Source: Bacteroidota bacterium
GTDB taxonomy: Bacteria; Bacteroidota; Bacteroidia; Chitinophagales; JADJOU01
NCBI GenBank assembly: GCA_016713645.1
Contig: JADJOU010000024.1
Coordinates: 1 to 46,739 of the forward strand
Length of the DNA stretch: 46,739 nt
Direction: 5' to 3'
This document shows, in pieces, positions 19,614-30,491 of this stretch. The position numbers and the translations under genes are program-made. Numbering within the stretch: the first letter of the stretch is position 1; every line of letters starts with the position of its first letter. The notes under the pieces were generated by a model, which was given only the letters and a program-made list of their open reading frames with translations, was not told the origin of the DNA and ran no database searches.

Positions 19614-21207
19614 ATGGCGAAGCAGAAGAAAGAACCCGTTCGACAAGCTCAGGGTAAAATAAAAGAAAAAGCAATTGAAGTTACCCTTTGGGATGCAGCA
19701 AATAAATTGAGAGGTAGCGTAGAGCCTGCCGAATACAAACACGTAGTATTAGGACTCATCTTCTTAAAGTTTGCCAGCGATAAGTTTGAAGATCATCGTG
19801 CTAAACTCATTGAGGATAAAAAGGAAAAATACATTTGAAATGCCGGAGTTCTATAATAAGGACAATGTGTTTTTCTTAGAAGAAATCAGCCGTTGGTCTT
19901 ATCTAATAAAAAGAGCCAAGCAAAATGACATTGCCCTGCTCATTGACACTGCCCTGCATACCATTGAGAAGAACAACAAAGCATTGAAAGGGCGCTGCCC
20001 GACAATTACTTTTCTCGCTTGGGTTTGGATATAACCAAACTGGCTTCACTGCTTGATACTATCAATGATATTGATACCACCAAAGATCCTAAACAGGATG
20101 TGGTAGGAAAGGTGTATGAATACTTCCTCTCAAAATTTGCATTGGCGGAGGGAAAAGGCAAGGGAGAATTCTACACGCCTAAGAGCATTGTAAATCTGAT
20201 TGCCGAAATGATTGAACCCTATAAGGGAATCATCTATGACCCTGCTTGTGGTTCTTGTGGTATGTTTGTTCAATCCATTAAGTTTATTGAAGCACACCAC
20301 GGCAATAAAAAGGAAATTTCTATTTACGGACAAGAGTATACCAATACCACGTATAAACTGGCAAAGATGAACCTTGCCATACGAGGCATTGCTGGAAACC
20401 TTGGCGAAAAAGCTGCCGACACTTTTGCAGATGACCAACATAAAGACTTGAAAGCCGATTATATCATGGCAAATCCGCCTTTTAATCAAAAAGACTGGAG
20501 AGGGGAAAATGAATTGATAGACGACCCGCGCTGGAGAGGCTATGATGTGCCACCCAAGAGCAACGCCAATTATGGTTGGATATTGAATATGGTTTCTAAA
20601 CTCTCTGAAAATGGCATTGCTGGTTTTATCTTGGCAAACGGCGCATTGAGTGGTGGTGGTGAAGAGTACAAAATACGCAGAAAGCTGATTGAAAATAATT
20701 TGGTGGAAGCTATCGTTGTTTTGCCGCAAAATATGTTCTACACAACTGGAATAAGTGTAACGCTTTGGATAGTCAATAAGAATAAAAAAGCACATAGCCG
20801 AAGCATTGGCGATGAACAACGCCATTACCGCAATCGTGAAAAAGGAAATCCTATTTATGGATTTGCGACAAATTGGAGAACCGTTTGAAAAGAAATTTAT
20901 CCAGTTCAGTGAGCAACACATTAAAGACATTGGCAAAACTTACCACACTTGGCAACAAGAAAAGAACAAGTACAAAGATATTCCTGAATATTGTTACTCT
21001 GCATCGTTTGATGAAGTAGCCAAAAAAGATTTTTCACTCGTGCCAAGCAAATACATTGAGTTTGTAAACCGTGATGAAAACATTGATTTTGAAGAAAAAA
21101 TGCAAACATTGCAAAATGAGTTTGCCGAATTGCTGAAGGCCGAAGCTGCTTCTAAAAATGATTTACTAACCGTATTTAAAGAATTGGGTTATGAAATCAA
21201 ATTATAG
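19614..21207 (+). CDS. hsdM: Type I restriction-modification methyltransferase subunit HsdM (frameshifted)
   Basis: A type I DNA adenine methyltransferase of about 531 residues, the M subunit of the R2M2S complex. The N-terminal helical domain (EVTLWDAANKLRGSVEPAEY ... LGLIFLKFASDKFE) and the region EFYNKDNVFFLEEISRWSYL are in two frames. The catalytic domain carries GKVYEYFLSKFA, GEFYTPKSIVNLIAEMI, SAM-binding DPACGSCGMF and the adenine-methylase motif IV NPPF (IMANPPFNQKDW). The C-terminal part (EQHIKDIGKTYHTWQQEKNK ... EYCYSASFDEVAKKDFSLVP) lies in another frame. Breaks are at about 19838, 20005 and 20850. A short inserted-looking PVRQAQG peptide occurs near residue 9. The 3' end overlaps hsdS by 17 bp. 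Confidence 0.93.
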
Positions 21208-22422
21208 TGAATTAGGTAAATACATTAGAGAAGTCAATGAAAGAAATTCAGACTTAGCAATTACAAATTTGTTAGGTGTGAGTATGGAAAAAACGTTCAT
21301 CCAATCCCTGTTGCTAATCTTAATGGAGTTGATATGTCCGTTTATAAAGTTTTAAAAAGAACAGTTAGCTTGTAAGTTAATGAGTGTTGGTCGTGATGAA
21401 AAACTCCCAGTTGATTTATATAGAGAACAAGAACCATCAATTGTTTCATCTGCTTACTATGTTTTTGAACCGAAAGATAAAGAAGAGTTATTGCCCGAAT
21501 ATTTAATGATGTGGCTTTGTCGTCCAGAAAACGATAGATATATTGGCTTTATTAGCGGTGGTGATGTTAGAGGTGGTATTTCTTGGGAGACATTTTGCAG
21601 TCTTCCAATTAAGGTTCCTTCTATCTCAAAACAAAGAGAAATAGTTAAAGAATACAACGTAATCCAAAACCGCATAGCCCTAAACCAAGAATTGATACAA
21701 AAACTGGAAGAAACAGCGCAGGCGATTTATAGGGAATGGTTTGTGGGGTTTGAATTTCCAGATGAAAATGGTAAGCCCTATAAAAGTAGTGGTGGAGATA
21801 TGGTTTGGAATGAGGAGTTGGCAAAGGAGATTCCAAAGGGGTGGGAATTAAAAGATTTGGGCAATGTAATTCAATATAAAAAAGGTTACGCCTTTAAGTC
21901 TGATGACTACACAAAAGGAATTCAATAATAAGAGTTTCCGATTTAGGGCAGAAGTATGTTGAAAAGTCTGAATTTTTCAAGACAAATTTCAATAATTATT
22001 TTGACGGGTATAAGGTTTCATATTCAGATTTGATAATTACAACTGTCGGATCTTGGCCATCAAACCCGTTGTCTGTTGTAGGGAAGCTTGTAAGGGTTCC
22101 TTCTTTTGCTAATGGATTTTATTTAAATCAAAATATGGTTAGGATTAGGCCTGGAAATGGAATAAATGAAATAATCTATCTTCAACTTATTCATAAGACT
22201 TTTTCTGATTACTTAATTTCAGGGGCACAGGGGAGTGCTAACCAAGCATCTATTACTCTAGAACACACTTTTAAATATAGAGTGTTAGTGCCAAATCTTG
22301 AAAGTTTGAATGACTTTTTCAAGCATATAAACAAATACATAGATTATAAAATCATGGAAAATCAAAAGCTAACAGAACTTAAAGATTTGCTTCTTTCTAA
22401 GTTAGCAACAATAGAAAATTAA
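21191..22422 (+). CDS. hsdS: Type I restriction-modification specificity subunit HsdS (frameshifted)
   Basis: A specificity subunit of about 410 residues with two target-recognition domains. The start at 21191 (MKSNYSELGKYIREVNERNS) lies inside the end of hsdM, as usual. TRD1 includes IVSSAYYVFEPKDKEELLPE, YLMMWLCRPENDRYIGF and GGVRGGISWE-like sequence. The first conserved helix region is ISKQREIVKEYNVIQNRIAL ... LIQKLEETAQAIYREWFVGF. TRD2 starts at IPKGWELKDLGNVIQYKKGY and, after a slip at about 21927, continues through SDLIITTVGSWPSNPLSVVG to the second helix (MENQKLTELKDLLLSKLATI). Several indels lie in 21280-21370. The two TRDs imply a bipartite recognition sequence that cannot be predicted from sequence alone. 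Confidence 0.9.
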
Positions 22423-22426
22423 TGCT

Positions 22427-22840
22427 ATGAAAGAAATAAAAGAATTGTTAGAAATAACAAAAAAATTGAAAGAACGATACAAACATCATGGGAAGAATTT
22501 TACTATAGATGGCAGGTTGGTTGGAGATATTGGAGAGGTCTTGGCTGCTGAAAAATATGGAATATTCTTATATCCTGAAAATACTCCACAACATGATGGA
22601 TATGAAATAAGCACTAATAGAAAAATTCAAATTAAAGCTTCTTTTAAAAGCTACTGTTATTTTCCGTTTAGCCACGTACCTGAATATTTTTTAGCGCTAA
22701 ATATTCTTGACAATGGAGAGATTGAAGAAATGTATAATGGAACAGGCCAGGTTATAATGGATAATTATATTGTCGAACGTAAACTAACACCATATAATAA
22801 TACATTCTACACACTTTCTAGAGGAATTTTAGAAACCTAA
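22427..22840 (+). CDS. Small nuclease-fold accessory protein, DUF6998-like
   Basis: A 137-residue intact frame that starts 4 bp after hsdS. The N-terminal helix EIKELLEITKKLKERYKHHG is followed by RLVGDIGEVLAAEKYGIFLY, HDGYEISTNRKIQIKASFKS and a beta-rich C-terminus. GDIGE ... D-GYE ... IQIK has the layout of a PD-(D/E)XK-type fold (E, D, Q-x-K), as in small DUF6998-like proteins found beside restriction systems. With an intact frame and tight spacing it is probably translated with hsdS. Whether it cuts DNA, inhibits HsdR or serves another role cannot be told from the sequence. Confidence 0.6.
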   Translation: MKEIKELLEITKKLKERYKHHGKNFTIDGRLVGDIGEVLAAEKYGIFLYPENTPQHDGYEISTNRKIQIKASFKSYCYFPFSHVPEYFLALNILDNGEIEEMYNGTGQVIMDNYIVERKLTPYNNTFYTLSRGILET

Positions 22841-22842
22841 AT

Positions 22843-23008
22843 ATGCAAGTACCTATTAAGGATAAAATTCAAATTATTAGTAAATGAAATTCAAAAATGA
22901 GCAATTTAAAAAAATACAATAATCTGCTTTGCCCTTTGTTGAAGCAGAGTGTGGTGCGAATATTGAATTAGGGAAAATAGAAAATTAAATATATAGAAAT
23001 ACAAATTT
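22843..23008. other. Short spacer with broken micro-frames
   Basis: Between the nuclease-fold gene and the NACHT gene lie only short frames such as MQVPIKDKIQIISK (22843) and, in shifted frames, MKFKNEQFKKIQ plus SALPFVEAECGANIELGKIE (22884-22987). They may be one small gene of about 35 codons broken by an indel, but I cannot support a function. Confidence 0.25.
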
Positions 23009-25149
23009 ATGGATTTAACAATTGAAATTATTGAGAGAATATACAAAAACTATGGTTTTGAAGTGAAAAGACATGATAATGATATCGCTTGTTTTCTTTA
23101 CAAAAAAGGCAGGTATTTTGGGGTTGATATTGTACAGTTAAATAATGAAGCCGATTTAACTGACAAAATGAATTTAATTAGTAAAGGTTATTCTGAAGCA
23201 GGTTATGCGGTTTTTGTCAGAAAATTTAGCTCAATAGTTGATGTTGAAATTGAACTTTTTAAAAGTTTCTTTTCATATGATTTAACAATAAAAAGACTTA
23301 GAAAAAAATATAGCGATTTTGTTTCTAAGCAAAATAAAAACCTGCTTAGTAATAAATACGAATATATAGAGAGTCCGTTTGATTTATATGATAGATTAGA
23401 AAATTCTGGAGATATTGGTTTATTAGATTCGCTAAAAACGATAATTGATAGAAGTCATCTCAGCTAATAATTATTGAAGCTGCTGCTGGTTACGGAAAAA
23501 CATGACGCTGCATATGAAATTTTAAATAAGCTAACTTTAAATAATAGCGAATTAGTTTCTCCATTGTTTACAGAACTTTCAAAAAATAGGGGAGCAAAAT
23601 TTTTAGATATATTTTATTAGATGAAATTGACTTAGAATTCCCTGCATTAAATTCAGAATTAGTAATATTTGAGATAAAAAACGGAAGAATCCCATTGATT
23701 ATTGATGGTTTTGACGAGTTATTAGATAAAGTAAATGTTTCTGATACTGATATATCTAATGCATTTGATGAAATTGAAACAATGTTAGATACTATTGGTA
23801 GTTTGCTTGAGAACAAAGCAAAAATTGTTTTAACGACAAGAAAAACAGCAATTTTTAGTGGCTTAGAATTTGATAAATGGACTCAAAAATGGGATAAGAA
23901 ATTTGAAGTTTCCAGGTTGTCACTGAAGGAACCTAAAATTAAGGATTGGCTTGGTTCAGAGCGATTCAGTTTAATCAAAAGTCAGAATGTTCCATACAAT
24001 ATATTGCTAATCCTGTAATATTAACTTATCTAAAAAATATCGAAATAGAAGATTTTACAAATCAAATTTTGAACCCAGACATATTAGTAAAACAATATTT
24101 TGAAAAGATGTTAGAAAGGGAGAGAGATAGACAAAACTTAATAATATCAGTTGAAAAACAGTATGAAATTTTTAAAAATGTAGCTCAACTGTTGCTTGAA
24201 TTTGATATAACTGTTGAATCTAAAGAGTTTTTCAAAGAAATAATAAAGGATCAAAATACAAAATTACTTGGTATACTCATACTTTATATATTGGACGCGA
24301 TAAACCTACATTAGAAAACTTAATTGATACTCTCGCAACTCATGCATTGTTAGATAGAAAAGGACGTGATGAATCTCAAATCGGATTCATCAATGATTTT
24401 GTACTCGGAATTTTTATAGGTGAAATAATTTGTGAATCTCCAATCGAAAAAATTGAAAAAGACTATTCTTATTATATGCTGGATTTAGCATGCACTGCAT
24501 ATAAAGTACAGAATAAAAAAAATAAAGCGACCTTATGGGAGAAGGTGAATAGTGTATCTCATAAACTTCAAGCAATATCAATATTTAATTACGATATTAT
24601 TTTGAAAGAGGAGCTAATGAGAATTTATAATGATTTATCTGTTTATGATATTACATTTTTCAATTTATCATTTTACAAAAACAAAGTTATAAATAGCGTA
24701 TTTTAAATTGTTATTTTAGAATTGCACATTTGATACAACGATTTTTGAAGGAATAAGCTTTGTTGATTGTACTTTTGATAATTGTGAAGTAGTTGGAACT
24801 GAATTTTAGATACTTCAAGGAAATTTCAACTATAAAATGTGTTTTAAAGGATTGTAAAATATTCGAGAATCATATTTATCATAAGGAGAATCAAATTGAA
24901 AAATTTGATGAAATTGAATTACTAGTTTTGAATAAGCTATGGCGAATTTCAAGTGCTAAATCTCAGCATATTATTAAACTTCTACATTGCTTTGATAAAA
25001 ACATGCATAAAAAGGTATTATCTTCTTTAAACAATTTAGTGGAGAATGAATTTATTGAAATAAGAGGAAATCATATTAATTTCAACATTAACAAGTTACC
25101 TTTTTTTAAAAACAGAATTAGATTTATAATGTACCAAAAAGAGATTTAG
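23009..25149 (+). CDS. NACHT-type STAND NTPase with pentapeptide-like and winged-helix C-terminus (several frameshifts)
   Basis: A protein of about 710 residues read over at least five frames, breaking near 23500, 23605, 23960, 24310 and 24720. Residues 1-110 are an alpha/beta domain (GFEVKRHDNDIACFLYKKGR ... YAVFVRKFSSIVDVEIELF) that looks nuclease-fold-like but lacks a clear D-ExK triad. Walker A follows (IIEAAAGYGKT), then the NACHT Walker B region RIPLIIDGFDELLDKV and the sensor-like IVLTTRKTAIFSGLEFDKW. A helical middle continues to 24706. Next comes a pentapeptide-like stretch (FEGISFVDCTFDNCEVVGTE, IKCVLKDCKIFE), and the end is winged-helix-like (LLVLNKLWRISSAKSQHIIK). NACHT proteins act in bacterial antiphage defence. 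It overlaps the following RelA/SpoT gene and lies within a type I R-M locus. Confidence 0.72.
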
Positions 25150-25994
25150 ATAGAATCAGCAAAAACTAGTTGCTGAAATTGAAGACGAACTTTCAAAGTA
25201 GGTTTGTTTTAGAATTTTCTATAGAGTAAAGAGTTCTGAATCGATTAGCAATAAAATTTTGCGAAAAGGCGAGGGCTACTATAATGGAAAGATAAATTAA
25301 TCAGGGATGTAATTGGAATAAGGGTAGTTTTTTATTTTTCTGATGACATTGATATTATTTACAATTATTTTAAAAAGAAATTCCAACCAATTGAAGAAAC
25401 TATTGATAAATTAGAAAAAACTCAATTTGCGCCAACTAGAGTGAATTTAGTATTTTAAGTTGCCGAATTCTGATTTAATAAAGAGTTCTCAGAAATAGTT
25501 AATAACTCATTAGTTGATTCAACTTTTGAAGTTCAATTACGAACAATTTTGTCTGAAGGATGGCATGAAATTGACCATGATTTAAGATATAAGAGTATTA
25601 ATACTGGGAAAATAGTAATGATCTAGAACGAAATTTTAATGGAATACTTGCAACACTTGAAACTAGCGAATATTCTACATTAAGGTTGTTTGATCAATTA
25701 AGTTATAGACATTTTAAATCAAAATCATTGATCGCAATGCTTAAGACAAAATTTCGATTAAAGTTTATAAATTATGAATTATCAAATTGTTTAGAAACCC
25801 TTTTAAATGAAGCCTTTTTAAAGGAAATTTATAAATTAGATCGAACAGAAGTGATTCAGTTTCTTTTTAAATTAAAGTACTTTTCACCATTGACTTTTGA
25901 ATATTTTATTTTCTTGTTAAATTTTAAATTTATCCGAAATGAATCTATTCTGAAAATTACGCCAAATGATATTATTAATGACTTAACTGAGTAA
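25129..25994 (+). CDS. RelA/SpoT-domain nucleotidyltransferase (several frameshifts)
   Basis: Reading across breaks near 25180, 25300, 25460 and 25610 gives a protein of about 285 residues: VPKRDLDRIS ... LVAEIEDELSK, YRIFYRVKSSESISNKILRK, KLIRDVIGIRVVFYFSDDID, then STFEVQLRTILSEGWHEIDH and DLRYKS. R-x-KS-ESI, RDxIGIRVV, and E-V-Q-L-R-T with the catalytic Glu are the signature of (p)ppGpp synthetase/RelA-SpoT nucleotidyltransferases, and no HD hydrolase domain is present. The last 110 residues (LDQ... to DLTE) form a helical tail without a match that I know. The start is uncertain because an indel lies at the overlap with the NACHT gene. Such stand-alone synthetases include the toxSAS/CapRel toxins. 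Pairing with a NACHT gene suggests a defence effector, which is inference. Confidence 0.68.
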
Positions 25995-26085
25995 TTCAAA
26001 CACTATTCTTCAATGCAATAAACTCCATTTGATTTGACAAATAAATACAAATAAAATTTATCGAAAAAATATTTTAAAAGGCAAC

Positions 26086-27233
26086 ATGAGTAATATCCCT
26101 AAAATTTTTTATAAGGAATTGGAAGACTTTTTAAAAAACACTTCCATAAGGGTTTTACACAAAGCCTCCCAAAACATTTTTAGAAATCACTCGTCAGCCG
26201 CATTACGAGAATGTCATTTCCAATATTTACAGTTTTTTCTTCAATGTGGAGGAGGAGCATGGATTTGGAGATCTTTATCAAATCTCTTATTGAATGTATC
26301 AATGAAACGGATTTGGGCAAAACCAAGGATTTTAGTACGCTAAATGATTTTTTTATTGACTTAGAATACAGCACTGACGGTAATGGTCGAATTGATATTC
26401 TAATTTTAGGATTTGATAGTGCTATTATTATAGAGAATAAAATATACCATCATCTGAATAATAACTTGAAGGATTACTGGAATACTATAGTTAAAAACAA
26501 GAATCAAGAAGAGAAAAGTATAGGAATAGTTTTGTCACTCTCTGGAAAAGAAAGCATCAATCACGCACATTTTATTCCACTCACCCATCTCATTTTGTTG
26601 AATAAAGTGATGGCTAATATTGGGCAATATTTGTTGTCTTCTAGCGATAAGTATTATATCTACTTAAAAGATTTTTATCAAAACATCATCAATTTAAGCA
26701 AAAAAACAATGGAAAAAGAAGAATTGTTATTCGTACTAAATCATTTGCCAAAAATAAATGCGGTTATTGGTTTAAGTAAAAGTTATAAGAATTTTATAAA
26801 AGAAGAAGTAGATAGAGCATGCAATCAGCTAGAAGGATTTAGATTAGTCCCTTTAAAAATTGGATCTAGTAAAGAAATAAGGTTGCGTTATTATGAATCT
26901 GAAAAAGTAAAAGGTTTGTGTTTTACCGTGCTGTTTAGCGACTTGTTTAATGGGAAACAAAGCTTAAGTATATATATTGAAATCTGGGGAGAAAAAGATT
27001 GAAAAAATACAACAGATTTGGCCATTTGATCTATCAGACAATTTCCCAGATGAAGTTAAGATTGATAGTAGTTTTGCTACAAGAATGATTATTGGGCACA
27101 CTTCGGTTCAGTTACATTTGAATTGACAAATGAAGATATATTTGATTTGAGTAATTTTATTGTAAGAAAAATTGAAGAATCCAAGTTATTAGATGCGATG
27201 AAATGTATTGAGCAAAAGCTGTTAAAGGAATAA
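26086..27233 (+). CDS. PD-(D/E)XK nuclease superfamily protein (PDDEXK_4-like, frameshifted)
   Basis: A protein of about 380 residues starting MSNIPKIFYKELEDFLKNTS. In the corrected frame it continues with KPPKTFLEITRQPHYENVIS, YSFFFNVEEEHGFGDLFIKS, then GRIDILILGFDSAIIIENKI, which supplies Asp and E-N-K of the PD-(D/E)XK core, followed by LKDYWNTIVKNKN. This is the PDDEXK_4 pattern (GRIDI ... IIENKI ... QL-Y). The C-terminal part (LSLSGKESINHAHFIPLTHL ... RLRYYESEKVKGLCFTVLFS) ends with a helical tail in another frame, EDIFDLSNFIVRKIEESKLL, to 27233. Breaks lie near 26155, 27000 and 27090. It is the last gene before hsdR, 18 bp upstream, and is a frequent passenger of defence loci. Confidence 0.7.
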
Positions 27234-27250
27234 TTTAGATATAAAATGAG

Positions 27251-30200
27251 ATGAAATTCACAGAAGAAAAAATTAGAACAGGCATTTACCGACTTATTGG
27301 GGCAGGAAGGCTTTCCTCACCGTTTGGGTATTGCGATCATTCGCAAGCCTGATGAAGTATTGATAGAAGAAGACTTGCAAAACTTTCTTTTATCGCAATA
27401 TGCTGAACAAGGCATTACAGTTAACGAAACCAAATCTATTTTACTTCAACTCAAAGCTCTTTCTGCTTCCGACCTATACGAAAGCAACAAAAAATTTTTA
27501 AAAATGCTTTCAGACGGTTTTATTCTCAAAAGAGAAGACCGCCATCAAAAGGATATTTATATTCAGCTCATTAATTATGCAGGGCTAAACAAACACAGGC
27601 AGCCCGAAGCAGACCAACTGATTTCAATAACCGCAGACGAGGAAGAACAATATGAACCAGATAATAACATTTATAAGTTTGTAAATCAATTGGAAATTAT
27701 TGGCTCGGAAAAACGCATTCCAGATGGTATTGTGTATATCAATGGTTTGCCTTTGGTAGTGTTTGAATTTAAATCTGCCATACATGAAGAAGCGACTATT
27801 TATGATGCATACAAGCAATTAACAGTTCGCTATCGCAGGGATATTCCAGAATTGTTTAAATACAATGCTTTTTGTGTTATCAGCGATGGCGTAAATAACA
27901 AATCAGGTTCGTTCTTTGCTCCTTATGAGTTTTACTATGCCTGGCGAAGAGTGGCAGGATTAGCAAAAGATGTGGATGGAATAGATTCAATGTATACCTT
28001 GGTTCAAGGAATGTTTAACAAAACCCGTTTGCGGGATATTATTCGCAACTTCATTTACATACCCGATAGCTCAAAGAAAAACGAAAAAATTGTTTGTCGC
28101 TATCCGCAATACTATGCGGCTAGAGCCTTGTATGACAATATCAAGAAAGCCCAAAAGCCCCATGGAAATGGAAAGGGCGGAACTTATTTTGGAGCCACCG
28201 GTTGCGGTAAGAGTTTTACGATGCTTTATCTCACAAGGTTATTGATGAAAAGCGAATATTTTGAAAGTCCAACCATCGTATTGATTACTGACCGAACTGA
28301 TTTAGACACGCAGCTTTCGGAGCAATTTACCAATGCGAAAAATTTCATAGGCGATAATACGGTGGTAAGTGTTGAGAGCAGAGCCAACCTAAGAGAATTA
28401 ATTCAAGGCAGACAAAGCGGAGGCGTTTTCTTAACCACCATTCACAAGTTTACAGAGGACACACAATTGCTTACAGATAGACCCAACGTAATTTGTATTT
28501 CGGACGAAGCACATAGAAGCCAAGTCAATCTTGACCAAAAAGTAAAAGTAACAGAAAAGGGCGTTACTAAAACATTTGGCTTTGCCAAGTATTTACACGA
28601 TTCATTACCCAATGCCACCTTTGTTGGCTTTACAGGAACACCGATAGATGCCACGCTTGATGTGTTTGGTAAAGTAGTAGAAGCATACACTATGACAGAA
28701 TCAGTGAAAGATGAAATCACTGTTCGCATTGTGTATGAAGGCAGAGCAGCTAAAGTGTTGTTGAATAATTCCAAACTCAAGGAGATTGAAGATTATTACG
28801 CGAAGTGCGCTGATATAGGAAGTAATGAAAATCAAATTGATCAGAGCAAAAAAGAAATGGCACAGATGTATGCCATTATCGGCGACCCTGATCGTTTAAA
28901 AGCCGTTGCGGAAGACTTTGTAAATCATTATGAAAACCGAGTTTCAGAAGGTTCTACTGTAATAGGCAAAGCGATGTTTGTATGCAGCACTCGTGACATT
29001 GCTTTTGAGTTGTTTACAAATATCATTGCACTAAAACCCGAATGGAACGAGATACTTGCTGCTGAAGAAGGGGTAGAACTCACCGACAAAGACAAACGAG
29101 AACTAAAACCCATTGAACGAATCAAACTCATTGCCACTAGAGGACAAGACGACCCGAAGGAGATGTATGATTTATTGGGAACGAAAGAGCAACGCAAAGA
29201 ACTCGACAGGCAATTCAAAAATGAAAAATCGAACTTCAAAATTGCCATCGTTGTGGATATGTGGCTCACTGGTTTTGATGTTCCATTCTTGGATAGCATT
29301 TATATAGATAAGCCTATTCAGCGACATAATTTAATTCAAACCATTTCAAGAGTAAATCGAAAGTTTGAAGGAAAGAACAAAGGGTTGGTTGTAGATTATA
29401 TCGGCATCAAAACACAAATGAATTTAGCCTTGAAGCAATACAGCGAAGGCGATAAAGACAATTTTGAAGACATTGCAGAATCCATCATTATTGTAAGAAA
29501 TCATCAAGACCTTTTGGCTAAACTGTTTCACACGTTTGACAATTCAAAATATTTTAAAGGAACTACTATTCAACAATTAAACACCTTGAATTTGGCTGCC
29601 GAATATGTGCAACAAACCAAAGAGTTTGAAACCCGATTTATGGGCTTAGTTAAGCGATTAAAAGCCGCTTATGATATTTGTGCAGGAAGCGAACAATTGA
29701 CGCAGGAAGAAAGAGATCATACCCATTTTTATCTGGCAGTTCGGTCCATTATTTTCAAACTCACCAAGGGCAATGCACCTGACACAGCGCAGATGAACGC
29801 CAAAGTTCGGGAAATGATTAAAGAAGCGTTGCAAAGTGAAGGCGTCGAAGAAATCTTTAAACTCGGAGATGAAGCAGAGACTGAACAAGACATCTTTGAT
29901 GAAGATTATTTAGCGAAGATTGATAAAATCAAATTGCCAAATACCAAAATCAAATTGCTTCAACAGTTATTGGCTAAAGTGATTGCAGAGATAAGGAAAG
30001 TAAACCGAGTAAAAGGAATTGACTTTACCAAAAAAATGCAAGCATTAGTTGAAAAGTACAATACTCGAGGATGCCAACGATATCTTGAGAAGTGAAGTGT
30101 ATAGAGAAATGGCAACCGCCTTGGACCGATTTGATTTGGGAAGTGCACAAAGAATTTTCGGCTGGTGATGCTTTGGGAATTGACTTTGAAGAAAAGGCCT

Positions 30201-30466
30201 TTTATGATATCCTAAAAGAACTCTGCATAAAATACGACTTCAAATATCCTGATGACAAAATGATTGAACTGGCAAAAGCGGTGAAAGACTTAGTCGACGG
30301 ACAAGCCAAATTCCCTGATTGGAACAAACGAGATGACATTAAATCCGCTTTAAAAGTTGGACTTATACTATTGCTCGATGAGTTTGGTTATCCGCCAGTA
30401 GAAAGAGACGAAGTATATGTAGAGCTTTTTGAGCAAGCGGAGAATTTTAAGAAGAATAATAATTGA
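27251..30466 (+). CDS. hsdR: Type I restriction-modification endonuclease/translocase HsdR (frameshifted)
   Basis: An R subunit of about 1071 residues. The start at 27251 (MKFTEEK) requires one missing A near 27268 to enter the main frame (LEQAFTDLLGQEGFPHRLGI). The nuclease domain has RIPDGIVYINGLPLVVFEFK (D ... E-x-K). The SF2 translocase follows: Walker A GATGCGKSFT, DEAH-box CISDEAHRSQVN, GFTGTPID, IVVDMWLTGFDVPFLDSIYI and a QTISRVNRKFEGKNKG motif VI. The C-terminal coupling domain runs to 30466, with slips near 30065 and 30160 (EDANDILRSEVYREMATALD, then EEKAFYDILKELCIKYDFKY). Together with hsdM and hsdS it completes a type I system, split by four accessory genes. Confidence 0.93.
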
Positions 30467-30491
30467 ATTCCAATATTTTAACTCTAAAACT

